Shown here piece after piece: positions 44,103-54,844 of a stretch of DNA of 64,000 nucleotides. A program made the translations under genes and the position numbers. Each line of letters opens with the position of its first letter. Positions within the stretch are counted from its first letter, which is position 1. The notes beneath the pieces are model-generated. The model worked only from the letters and a program-made list of their open reading frames with translations, did no database searches and was not told where the DNA came from. Origin of the DNA: Nicotiana tabacum (lineage: Eukaryota; Streptophyta; Magnoliopsida; Solanales; Solanaceae); NCBI RefSeq assembly GCF_000715075.1, contig NC_134101.1, forward strand, positions 196,436,103 to 196,500,102, written 5' to 3'.

Positions 44103-45457
44103 TGTCATGACCCCAAACCGACCTAGTCGTGATGGCGCCTATCATGAAACTAGGTCAGCCAGCACATTTCTAATTCAATCCATATTTCATTTAAAAACTT
44201 AAGTAAAACCATTTTTCAACTGAAATCTGATAAAGATAAGTTAAAATCAGCAAAACGGAAAAATACAAGCCCGACCTCGGGTGTCACTATGTCATGAGCG
44301 ACGCTATAATAGTTCTGAAACAATACAAGACCAAAACAGTCTGGAAATAACAACAAAGTACTAATAGGAAGATAGAGAAGGAGAAAAGGCGGAACTGCGG
44401 TCACCAGGTCATGTCTTTAAAACATTATGCCCAGATCTGTGCCTTAATTGCGATTGCAGACAAGCTCACGCGATCGCGAAGGATAAATTGAAGAACCTAG
44501 AAAATATCTCTACGCGATCGCGAGAGGACACATGTGAACGCGGTGCACTAGGCCGCCTACTCTTTGCGAACGCATAAAGTAACTGGGTTGCCCCGGCCCA
44601 GGTTCAGGCTTCTATGCAAACGCAGCCAGTCAACCACGAACGTGAAGGCCAATGGTTTCAATCCTCCACGAATGCAGCCCTATCCTCGCGAACACGAAGA
44701 GTAAATGCTTCCAGTCCCCAAATCCTTCATCATGAACGCAAGGGTCCTTCCATATTTGCGAAGAATGAAACCAAAACCAGCACACCTGCAGTTTTGGACT
44801 TAGCTCTGGGTAGTCCGAAATGCACCCGATCCCTCCGGGACCCAGTCCAACTACACCAACATGTCCATAAACATAATACGGACATGGTAGAACTCTCGAA
44901 ATGCATAAAACAACATCAAAACTAAGAATTTCACCCCAAAACCAAATTGAATCAAATTATGAACTTCAAGTTTTCAACTTGCTCCGAACGGCCCGAATCA
45001 TACTTAGACTACTCGAAATGACCCCAAATTTTGCGTGCAAGTCTTAAACTATCATACGGTACTATTCCCATGCTCGGAACCCTAAACGTACCTCAATAAC
45101 ACCAAAACCCACTTAAATCCAATCTTGAAGAACTTGAAAATCTCCAATGTGCCAACTTAATGCTCCCGGGTCATCCGAAATCCGATCCAAACATATGCCC
45201 AAGTCCAAAATTATTATACGAACCTATTGGGACCGTCAAATCTTAGTTCCGAGGTTGTTTACTTAAAAAGTTGACTCAAGTCAAACCTAACCATTTTAAG
45301 CCAATATTAAGGAACTAATTGCTCCAATTTCAACCCGAACCCTTCAAAACCCAAAATAACCATCCCCGAAAGTCATAAAATAGTAAAAGCACATATGAGG
45401 AGTCTTACTTAGGGGAAAAAGTATCTTGAAAGCAACCCGAGCGGTCGGGTCGTTACA
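44103..45457 (-). repeat. LTR shared between elements B and C (1355 bp)
   Basis: Plus-strand ends are TGTCATGACCCC and GGTCGTTACA. On the left is the PBS of B; on the right is the PPT complement (TTCTCCACCTCTT) and pol end of C. So one LTR acts as 5' LTR of B and 3' LTR of C. It does not match the partial 3' LTR of B closely; its right half resembles the solo LTR family (GACTTGGGCATATG on the minus strand). It may be a hybrid. It contains a decayed CGCGATCGCGA array. Confidence 0.75.
44459..44760 (-). repeat. Decayed ACGCGATCGCGA array in shared LTR
   Basis: Motifs CACGCGATCGCGAAGG, CTACGCGATCGCGAGAGG, GTGAACGCGGTG, TTTGCGAACGCATAAAG, CACGAACGTGAAGG and TCGCGAACACGAAG show progressive CG loss compared with 24262-24600. 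It is in the same LTR position as the other families' arrays. Confidence 0.7.
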
Positions 45458-46890
45458 TTCTCCACCTCTTAAACAAATGTTCGTCCTCGAACGGGTCTAG
45501 AATCGTACCTGGAGTGCCGAATAAGTGTGGATATCTGCTCCACATGTCCTCCTCGATCTCCCAAGTCTCCTCCTCGATTAGTTGACCCTTCGCCTACAAA
45601 AAATTTATTGAATCTCAACTGGTGAACCTGCTTGTCAACAATGGCAACTGGCTCCTCCTCATAACTCAGGCTCTCATCTAGCTGAACCGTTATGTAGTCT
45701 AATATATGTGATCTATCGTCATGATACTTCCAGAACATAGACACGTGGAAAACCGGATGAACTTCCAATAGATTGGGAGGCAAAGCAAGCTCATAAGCAA
45801 CCTCCCCAACTCGCCCCAACACCTCAAATGGGCCTATAAATCTTGGGCTCAACTTGCCTTCTTCCTGAACCTCATGATTCCCTTCATCGATGAGACTTTC
45901 AGGCGAACCTTCTCGCCCACCATGAATGATAAATCATGCGCCTTCTGATTCGCATAACTCTTCTGTCTGGACTGTACTGTGAGAAGTCACTCCTGAATCA
46001 ACTTTACCTACTGCAAAGCATTCTTCACCAAATTGGTACCATATAACTTAGCCTTGCCGGGCTCAAACCATCCGATGGGCGAATGACATCGCCGACCATA
46101 TAAAGCCTCAAATGGAACCATCTAGATGTTAGACTGATAAATGTTGTTGTAAGCAAACTCAACTGAAGGCAAGAATCGATTCCACTACCCTCCGAAGTCA
46201 ATCACACATGCTCTGAGCATATCCTCCAAGATCTAAACTATCCGCTCCAACTGCCCGCCGATCTGTGGATGAAAGGCTGTGCTGATCTCTACCTAAGTAC
46301 CCAACTTACTTGGTACTGCCCTCCAGAAATGCGAAGTAAATTGAGGGCCTCTATCTGATATGATGGAACCAGGCACCCCATGCAGCCGAACAATCTCCTG
46401 AATGAAAATATGGGCCAATCTCTCTGAAGAATACGTAGTCACAACCGGAATGAAGTGTTTCTACTTAGTCAAACTGTCGACGATGACCCAAACCGCATCA
46501 AACATTCTCAAGGTCCACAGCAATCTAACTACGAATTTCATAGTGATGCACTTCTATTTCCAATTAGGTATAGTCATCTGCTAGAGTAGGCCACCCGGCC
46601 TCTGGTGCTCATACTTAAACTACTAGTAATTTAGGCACCTCGATACATACTCAACTATGTCCTTCTTATTCCACCACCACCAATAATGGTTCTTCAGGTC
46701 GCGATACATCTTCGTAGCACCTGGATGACTAGAATACCGAGAACTGTGTGCCTCCTCTAGAATCTTCTCCCTCATTCCATCAATATTAGGAACACATAGA
46801 TGACCCTGGAGCTGCAAAACCCTATCCTCACCGATAACAACCTCCTTGTCACCACCTTGTAGTACCGTCTCTCTGAGAATCAACAAGTGT
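45458..46890 (-). pseudogene. Element C integrase
   Basis: The HHCC part (HSSRYSSHPGATKMYRDLKN, SRCLNY) is at 46623-46760, core fragments run through 45960-46620 with many stops, and the tail ([38 protein letters not shown]) is at 45469-45852. The chromodomain is hardly readable. The core is too broken to judge all catalytic residues. Confidence 0.8.
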
Positions 46891-47309
46891 AGATCGTCGA
46901 ACTAACGAGCCTTGATATGCTCGGCTGTGCTCTGAAATATCAAAGCTCACAAGCCTGTTAGCCAAGGACAGAATGTCCCAAGCCAATAGCCTCTCCTCTA
47001 CTGAAATGAATGCCATACTACCCATACTCTTAGCCTTTCTACTCAAGGCATCCGCAACCACATTCGCCTTGCCCGGATGATAAAGGATGGTAATATCATA
47101 ATCCTTTAGTAACTCAAGCCACCTGCGCTATCTCAAGTTGAGATCTATCTACTTGAACAAATGCTGCAAGCTGCGATGATCGGTGTAAACCTCACAGGAC
47201 ACCCTATAAAGGTAATGCCTCTATATCTTGAGAGCATGAACTATCGCGGCCAACTCTAAATTATGCACGAGGTATTTCTTCTTGTGTTGCTTCAACTAAC
47301 GTGAAGCTT
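46891..47309 (-). pseudogene. Element C RNase H remnant
   Basis: [20 protein letters not shown] (about 47061-46990) and, upstream, [14 protein letters not shown] codons near 47180 place this as RNase H. The 5' end stops abruptly at ~47309, where gag sequence begins. Confidence 0.7.
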
Positions 47310-47831
47310 ATGCATTAAAGTCATGTGGGTCCTCATGTTGCTCACCGCCAAAGATAGGAGGATGTAGCCTGGTCCATCTATCCAACCGCTTCTCTTGTTC
47401 AACGATCGCGGTTGGTCTGCTCTGGTATAACCGCTGCAACTGGCTGAGCCCACCCGCATGTAGTGTACGTGGGGTCTGATATACGACAACGACATGCCCT
47501 GGAGCCTGAGCGGTAGGGGTCCCTGCTCCCCTCCCATCTGAGATATGGCCGGATTCACTGGAAATAAACCAGAATGCATCATAGAGTCCATGAACGGCAT
47601 CATACGGCCCGTGACTTCCTGAAATTCCGGTGCAGTCGTGAAATCTACCGGGGCTAGCTTAGTTGCAGGCGCCTCGCCTTGATCCTCAATGACAGGATCC
47701 TCCACCTGGTCCATTGGTGGTATAACGGGAGAAACTCTAGGATGCCCTCGTCCTCTAACAGGAGCTGGATCCCTCCCCCAGCCTCTGCCTCGGCCTCTAG
47801 CAATACATCTGCCGCGCACATTATTATACAA
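47310..47831 (-). pseudogene. Element C gag N-terminus
   Basis: The Arg/Gly-rich opening RGRCIARGRGRGWGRDPAPV and the acidic segment VIPPMDQVEDPVIEDQ are typical of Tekay-like gag N-termini. The normal start is lost at the junction near 47820, and the C-terminal two thirds are deleted. Confidence 0.75.
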
Positions 47832-49709
47832 ACAACTTTTGAATTTTCCATTCTATGCCTAACATATGCACACTGTCCCTCAAATCCACTCTTCATATTG
47901 ACAAACACCAGCACAATTGTTTTATTAATTTCACCTTTAAGATATGAAAATTGTAACTTTAGAAGAGACCCAAAAACTAGCAATTAACCTAAAGTTCATA
48001 TTAATGAGAGTTACCGAACTATAGTTTTTCTAGCTGACAGGTGATAGCTTAATAACATGTATTTTTTATTTTTGTAAAAAAATCTAAATAAACCACATCA
48101 TAGCCAAGAACAAAAGCGGGCCTGTTGAGGGTGTAGATCAATTAATTCAGAACTTTGAACGACTAGAATCAAGGTAAATTGCAACTGGATAATCACCCTT
48201 GTTAAATCTAGAGCATGACAAAATCGAACTCATAGAGATTTCTCAAATTTTCGCCTATATTCAAGAACAAGATTCATCTTGTAGATTGAGCTAGCACTGA
48301 AACATTTAGCGATAATCCAATGTAACAATCATTTGACTCTAAATATGGACACTAAATCCATTTGTAATGACCAAATTAAGTAGTGATTGATACTTCTAAA
48401 GCATGTAATATTAAGATGAGCGGCCCAACAATGACTAAACATCCAACCTATAATTCCAACAATTCTACAAGCCAAGAAGAATGATTCACAATGATCAAAC
48501 AATATTTACCAAACATCCTAAACGTCTAAGCTTTCACGCACAAATCATCGGGCATAATATCACTCGGTGTTATTCAAACATTATCACTATTTTTTACACA
48601 ATCAGGAAATCAATCAAGCTTATTTTAGCAATCCATGGGACATTCTTTAGAACATTAATAGACCAAACTAAATTGAACGAATAGGCAATATCAAAGAATT
48701 TTCAAGAACGCGTTTCATGTCGAAAATCATTGAGAAACAGACAAAAACTCTAAGAGAAATCAACAAGAGTCATAAGAAAGACACACCACCGATTCGCGCT
48801 TTACCAATGACTACAAATTCATCAAGTTCCACCATTCATGCTAAAAACAAATAAGTCAAGTCACAAATTAGTTACTAGTTATATCCTAGTGCCAACTTAC
48901 TTTTACGCTCTCTAACCTTACTATCTTTCTTCAGTATCGCACATAGAACCCAAACAATACCGAAACCCTCTCAACCCAGGCTATTATCATGTTGATATCA
49001 ACAAATCAATAAGATAAAGAGATGAGAGATCAGAAGTAGACGTAAAGGATGATCTTTCACTCAATTTGATCCTCGAAAAATAACACACTTGAAGGCAATG
49101 ACCAAAGCTCGAAAAAACACATCAACGAAATGCAGCAACGAGAACCGAAACATGCACTTCTAACCCTGACAACACTCAACAAACAACCACGAATTTGAAT
49201 CCACTTCTACTCATTTAAATTCCATCATTTTGAAATCTATAATCTGAAATTGAAAGTGAAGAAACAGAAATATTTTGTATTTTTTTTCTTTTTTGAAACT
49301 CAAACCCTAACTTAAAATGAAGAAACGAAAATATATATTTTTTTGTTTTTCTGAAATTTCCATCAAACTTGAAAACTAGAAGAGTATAAATCAAAAGAAG
49401 AATCTCTTTTTTTAAACTCTAGTTTTCCCCCAAATTTCTGTCTAAACTCCAAAACCTGGACAAAACCCCAAATATATGAGGCCTCTTGAATGTTCTCTTT
49501 TTATTACAAGAAACCCGAAAATTCCCTCAAGAAAATTTGAAAATTCACCCTTTAAACAAGTAAAGGACACTTGAAGGGAGTAGATCGAGCGGAGCTCAAT
49601 CCTATGCTATCCATTCATCTTATCCTCGCCTTCGAATGAATCTCGCATGAGATGGAAAGGCGCGTGAGAGAAGGAATGAGAGTGGAGAGAGTTTGGATCC
49701 GTTATGTGT
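47832..49709. other. Unassigned AT-rich segment
   Basis: No coding frame with a recognisable domain lies on either strand. On the minus strand, 49250-49480 reads like a transcribed leader (TTAGGGTTTGAGTTTC, TTTGGGGGAAAACTAG) similar in style to Tat R-U5 regions or a gene 5' UTR. It could be an old LTR fragment or original host DNA receiving element D, whose left edge is at 49710. Confidence 0.4.
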
Positions 49710-50199
49710 TGTAATGATCTCTCTAAGAACTAGAGAAATTAATCAACTAAGGTGCGAAATTAAAGGAGATTTTAGGATAATTTTCTATTTTATATATAAA
49801 TGGAAAAAGTCAAACTACAAATAACCAAAATGAAATAGCTATCTAAACTAGATGAACTCCATAGCTGATTGAAAACTATAGAAATGAAGAAGAAGGAATT
49901 AGAAAGAGAAGATAATAGAAGAGGCAGAGATCGAGTGAGGAAAAAAGAAAGAGAGAATATTGACCTGGGATTTGTAACCTTCCCCATTCCGTTGAGGTTA
50001 GTTATAACAAGCTCAGTTGACGTGGCACAATCCTAGCCTTTGCAACTCATTTATTCCAAACTAATCCTAGACGTTGATTTGAATTTCTATTACTTCCTCT
50101 TCCTCGATTATGTTATTCTAGTTATTCCTTAGCCTAATACTTTCCTTCATCTAGCCCAACTGACAACACTAGTATTTAGAATACTAATGGATCATTACA
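49710..50199 (-). repeat. 3' LTR of element D (490 bp)
   Basis: Ends are perfect 10-bp inverted repeats, TGTAATGATC and GATCATTACA. The PPT complement (TACCCCACCTCTTC) follows at 50200. Preceding bases TGTGT (49705-49709) are the candidate TSD. Confidence 0.85.
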
Positions 50200-50213
50200 T
50201 ACCCCACCTCTTC
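50200..50213 (-). promoter_or_regulatory. Polypurine tract of element D
   Basis: The minus strand reads GAAGAGGTGGGGTA next to the LTR start. Confidence 0.75.
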
Positions 50214-51376
50214 AAAGGATCCTTGTCCTCAAGGATTAGAGCCAAAATCTAAAAACTTAGCTTTGAGGAACTGATAATCCTCCCAAGTAGCATCTTCTGG
50301 AGGTAGATTCGACCATTGTACCAGTACTCTAACCATAACAATATTTTTCCTTTTGATTAGTTGCCTTTGTAGAATAGCAACTGGTTTCACTAGGAACTGA
50401 CCATTATCACTAGTGATAGGTAAAGTTGTCTTCATCACTAATCAATCACCCACTTTTTTCTTGAGTAAAGAGACATGAAACACATGGTGGACCTTTGATT
50501 TCAGAGGTAAATAATTTGTAGGCCACATTACCAATTCTAGTTAGAACCTTACAGAGCCCATACTATTTGGAACTCAACTTTAAGTTTTTCCTCAATGCAA
50601 TGAAAGTCTGCATGTATTGTTGGAGTTTCAAATAGACCATATCCCCCACTTGGAATTCTCTATCAAATCTCCTCTTATCAGCATAGCATTTCATTCTCTC
50701 TTGAGCCTTAGTTCGATTGTCCTTCAACAATTGTTACATTTGTTGTCTACTCATTATTGTGTCTTCAGCTTACTGCACCACTATATTCAATAAGGGCCCA
50801 GGATAACTGAGGAGGAGAATAACCATACAAGGCCTCAAAAGGAGTACAATGTAGGCTGGTATGGAAGTTGGTGTTGTACCACCACTCAGCAGCAGTAAGC
50901 CATTATCTCCATTGTGATGGTCGATTAACATTTATATATCTGAGAAAAATTTCCAAGCACTTGTTAACTCTTTCAGTTTGAGCATTACTCTAAGGGTGAT
51001 AGACTGTGCTATAATGCAATTGAGTTCCCATAAGCTTGAATAAAGATTGCCAATGAAATACCTTATCCCTGTCAGTTATTATGGATTCAAGAGTGCCATG
51101 CAAACAATGTATTTTCTTCTAGAACACCTCAGCCAATGTTTCTGCAGTATAAGGATGCGAAAGAGCTATGAAATGGGCATACTTAGTCATTCTATCAACT
51201 ACCACAAGAATTACCTCCTTGTTTTTGGATTTAGGAAGACCTTCTATGAAGTCCATACTAATATGGCTCCATGCTTGATTTGGAATGGGGAGGGGATGCA
51301 GGAGACCAGAGTATGCCATATTGTCATCCTTGCTTGTAAGGCAAACATCACTGCTAACCATAAAGTCATTGAACAT
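50214..51376 (-). pseudogene. Element D integrase core and chromodomain
   Basis: The core reads LVVVDRMTKYAHFIALSHPY (51190), IITDRDKVF and NAQTERVNKCLEIF, keeping D, D and E despite stops between. The tail ends with a chromodomain VLVQWSNLPPEDATWEDYQF (50340-50270). Stops lie around 51119, 50860 and 50700. Confidence 0.85.
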
Positions 51377-52160
51377 CTGTTTTATCTTGGGCTAGTAGAA
51401 CATTTGTGACAATCACTTAAGAGTGCCTAGCTGTCCTTAGTGTCCACCTATATGAGAGTCATGGAATGTTGAGATCAGCTGAATTCTGAGACCACTATTA
51501 GCCCCAATATAGATTTTTCCTTTCCTTCTAAGTAAGCTAGAAGAGTAATTCCAAATGTTAGGCCCTTGTATATTTACTGATATCTGACCGAATAACTCTG
51601 CAGCTTGAGTATCTCCTTCATAACTGTGTGCTATCTCTTGCATCCAAGAAGGAACTGAGACACTAATTGCTTGGAATTTCCCTTGAATTTGGCTTGTGTT
51701 GTCTTTTGTTTTTTTCATGCTGCCTGGAAACGACATCAGCTACCCTATTTCAGCCCCTCTCTTATACTACACTTCATAGTCTAACCCCAATAATTTGCTC
51801 AATCCTTTCATTTGTATGGCAGAAGTACCCCTTTATTCTATAAGGTATTTTAAGCTGTGGTGGTCAGTCCTGACCCCAAAAGGCTAGTATTGCAAATAGT
51901 GTCTCCACTTGTCTATGCATTCAACAAAACCATGTACTCCTTTTCATAGATTGACTTACCTCTGTGTTTCTGAGCCAAGACCTTGCTAAAATAAGTTACT
52001 GGTCTTCCTCCTTGCATCAATATATCACCAATGCCATTTTGGCTAGTATCTATTTCCACTATGAACTCCTTAGTATAATCAGGTAGGGAAAACACCGGGG
52101 TAGAACACATATCTTTCTTGAGAGCTGCAAAAGCTAAATCAGCTTCAATATTCCATTTAA
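51377..52160 (-). pseudogene. Element D RNase H and integrase zinc finger
   Basis: RNase H is seen in PVFSLPDYTKEFIVEIDTSQ, GDILMQGGRPVTYFSKVLAQ and EKEYMVLLNA (52110-51913). The HHCC start (STFHDSHIGGH) is at 51437-51480. There are stops between all pieces. Confidence 0.8.
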
Positions 52161-52847
52161 AAGCATCTCTTTTTCAGTAAATCAGTCAAGGGGATATAAA
52201 TAACTCCATAACTAGCAAAATACTTTATGTAGTACAAAGTCAACCCTAAGAACCCTCTCAGTGCTCTCAATAATGTTGGTCTATGCTAGTTGATCATAGC
52301 TCGTATTTTAGCAAGACCAATAGATACTCCTTCTACAGTTATTATATGGCCTAGATATTCAACCTTAGATTGACCAAATGAGCATTTTGACTTTTTAGAA
52401 AATAAGGAGTGTTTTCTCAGAGTGTCAAATACAGTAACTAGGTGAGTTACATGATCTTCCACAGATAGACTGTAGATGAGGATATCATCAAAGAAGACTA
52501 AAAAAACATTCTAGGGAAGGGCTGAAAAACCTGGTTCATCAAAGCCTGGAAGGTAGCAGGTGCATTTGTTAACTCAAATGGAATAACTCTAAACTCATAA
52601 TGGCATAAAGGAGTTCTAAAAGCTATCTTGTAAACATCATCTACCTTCATTCTGATATGGTGATAACTCGCTCTCAAATCCACCTTAAAAAAATCATAGA
52701 TCCACACAACTCATCTAAGAGGTCATCAACAATAGGGATATGATACTTGTCCTTCACTGTAATGGTATTCAGTCCCCTATAATCTACACAAAATCTCCAG
52801 GTTCCATCCTTCTTTTTGACAAGTAGAGCTGGTGATGAAAAGGGAGA
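52161..52847 (-). pseudogene. Element D reverse transcriptase
   Basis: [36 protein letters not shown] and, after a stop near 52498, FDDILIYSLSVEDHVTH (catalytic FFDD) with KCSFGQSKVEYLGHI. A GL to EL change in the FGLTNAP motif and a frameshift near 52700 mark decay. Confidence 0.85.
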
Positions 52848-53699
52848 TTAACTATGCTGAATTATCACATTGGTGAGTATCTCTTTGACCTGTCTTTCTA
52901 GCTCATCTTTCTGATAATAATTGTACCTGTAGGGCCTTAGACTGACTGGCATGGTTCTAGGTTTCAAGGAAATGGTGTGGTCTAGGGTCCTTACAGGGGG
53001 CAGAGATTTAGGTTCTACAAACACATCAGGATATAGGTGTAACACCTCTTGAATTGCCTGTTCTATCGGTTCCTGATCTTCTGCCACCAATGAGCTCATC
53101 ATGAACAAATGAGCTATTAGAGCTTGGTCCTTATTCAACATATTTCCCATGGTTCCAGTTGAGATCATGTTTAGTTTGCCCTTTTCAGAAACACCCTGCA
53201 ACACTAATTTCTTTCTTTCTTTCCAATGGTAACACATCTTTTCATGATCAAACTTAGTGGGGTTGTGCTTCTTCATCCAATCATTGCCCATCACCATGTC
53301 GTAGCCTCCTAGTGGAATGATTAGTAAGTCTTCTTGGAAAGGTCTACCTTGCATCTTCCACTGATATCCTATGCAAATAGAGGTATACATGACGTAGTTC
53401 CCATCAGTAACTGTCACTCTCACTAGTGGGCAATGCCTAGCCTGGTAGCCTGTCTCCTTGACTGTATTAGCATCAATGAAACTATTGGTGCTGCCAGAAT
53501 CTATTAGCATTAGTTTACTATTTCTTATGGTACCTTTGACCAATATGGTATTGACTCCTCTATTGTCACATGATAGGGCATTCATGCACAGTGCTTCCAT
53601 GACTTCCTGCTCCAACTCTCCTTCAATGATCAAGTCTGCACAAGGTTTCTCTTCTACAGCCTCAGTACATTCAGGAATTGGCTCTACTTCTCCCTTCAT
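52848..53699 (-). pseudogene. Element D protease and RT N-terminus
   Basis: 283 codons are open. The half-site is MLIDSGSTNSFID (canonical D-S-G-S), followed by the flap GGYDMVMGNDWMKKHNPTKF. After a linker, DHTISLKPRTMPVSLRPYRY is the conserved entry to chromovirus RT. It ends at a stop where RT would continue. The longest intact piece of D. Confidence 0.88.
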
Positions 53700-53969
53700 A
53701 CTGTTCAGTTGCTTTTTCTTGAACTGATGACCTGGAGCATACTTTTCACCACCTCTAAAACATAGATGATTGCTCTTCCTGTAATCATAGACTTTAGGGC
53801 TAAGTCTAAAGGAGTTTGGCTTGGCTGTAGCTGCAACAGGAGCTTTTAGGTTAGCAGAACTGTTAGCTACACATTAGGGCTTTAGGATACCCTTGCTCTT
53901 CTTTTAAGTAGCTTCTATAGCCTTCTCCTATAGTTTGGCTTGTTCCACAGCAAATCTTAGGGTCGTAGG
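53700..53969 (-). pseudogene. Element D gag C-terminal knuckle
   Basis: Reads CFRGGEKYAPGHQFKKKQLN near 53760: a CCHC knuckle in which two cysteines are replaced (Gly and Phe), so zinc binding is lost. Upstream is the FAVEQAKL helix with a TAG after it. The frame is cut at 53969 by element E. Confidence 0.75.
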
Positions 53970-54291
53970 TGTTTACCTCGAAAAATGTGGGTAACAATTA
54001 AAGATAATTTGTGGTTTTAAAGATATGTGATATATTCTAATACTAGTGATTATACAAGTAATATTGAGCTTAAGTAAAAAGAAATAATGAACAAAATCAG
54101 TGTTGTTGAAACAGTAGGGGCCTCGAGCTCGTCTATCCAGGGACCTCGAGGTCAGCTAAGACCAATCAAGTATGAACAATAAAGTAAAGGCAATAAAGCT
54201 AAAGAATAATTGATGATCACGTTAAACAAGAAAAGAATAAGAATGTTCTATTGCAGTGAATGATCTGATCTCTAAAAAATGATTGGGGTCC

Positions 54292-54304
54292 CCTTTATAT
54301 AGGA
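54292..54304 (-). promoter_or_regulatory. TATA box of element E LTR, reading left
   Basis: The minus strand reads CCTATATAAAGGGG, a strong TATA box. Transcription would run toward 53970 from a 3' LTR, or in the 5' LTR would start the genomic RNA. Confidence 0.7.
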
Positions 54305-54833
54305 AAAGAAAACCCCAATATAGTACCTTGCTCATAAAGGTAAAGAACCGTATTGGTACAGGTGTACAACGGCCTAGCACGAACCTGTACCATTTCGTAA
54401 AACCCTTATCCTATAATTATTATGCTGGTCCACGTGTCCTAAAGAAATTTCCGGTCTTTCTTGATTGACTTCGAGATTATGTTGCCCTCGATGCAGGTTG
54501 TGTTAGGCCTTTGATCAGCTTCTTCGAGGTAGGTGTCCCTTAGCCGGATATGACACCCACTTTGAGTTTCCTAGACTCGAGTCTATAGCCTAACTTAAGA
54601 CTTTAAAATCGTGCTCCTCGATTTTGACCGCATACAGATAGTTCCCGCGTTTCTTAGAATGAAATGATATGAAACGATTTGAACCTCGATTTTTCTGAGC
54701 TTCTCGTGATGACATCATCTTTGTGAAGCTAAAGTTTGAAGTGACCGAAATGTCCTATCGGCCTACTTCCCCCAAAACATTAAATGCACGAAAGTGTTGG
54801 TCGGCCATTAACGCCTTCGAACCGTCGCTGCCC

Positions 54834-54844
54834 CTCTATAAGTA
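54834..54844 (+). promoter_or_regulatory. TATA box of the antisense gene, reading right
   Basis: CTCTATAAGTATGGGG lies ~170 bases before the ATG at 55011, followed by a pyrimidine-rich leader (CTCTCTTCAATCTCTTCC). The spacing suits a plant promoter with a 5' UTR of about 140 bases. Confidence 0.65.

Larger units (their letters stand above)
45458..47831 (-). mobile_element. Tekay-type element C, internal-deletion derivative
   Basis: Reading on the minus strand from 47831 it goes from a gag N-terminus straight to RNase H at about 47300, so the rest of gag, protease and RT are missing. RNase H, integrase and integrase tail follow to the shared LTR. No PBS or 5' LTR is found to the right; the sequence changes to unrelated DNA at about 47832. 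Its proteins differ clearly from A and B, so it is another family. Confidence 0.8.
49710..53969 (-). mobile_element. Short-LTR chromovirus D (Reina-like), truncated by element E
   Basis: A 490-bp LTR (49710-50199) is followed on the minus-strand 3' to 5' axis by chromodomain, integrase, RNase H, RT, protease and the gag knuckle. The short LTR, CFRxGEKYxPGH-type knuckle and PEDATWE chromodomain fit the Reina branch of chromoviruses. Element E interrupts gag at 53969/53970, so the gag N-terminus and 5' LTR are outside the window. Numerous stops. Confidence 0.85.

Noticed and set aside
48481..48684. A 67-codon plus-strand frame in the unassigned segment
   Set aside because: Ile/Thr/His-rich composition typical of AT-rich non-coding DNA, no start context and no domain.
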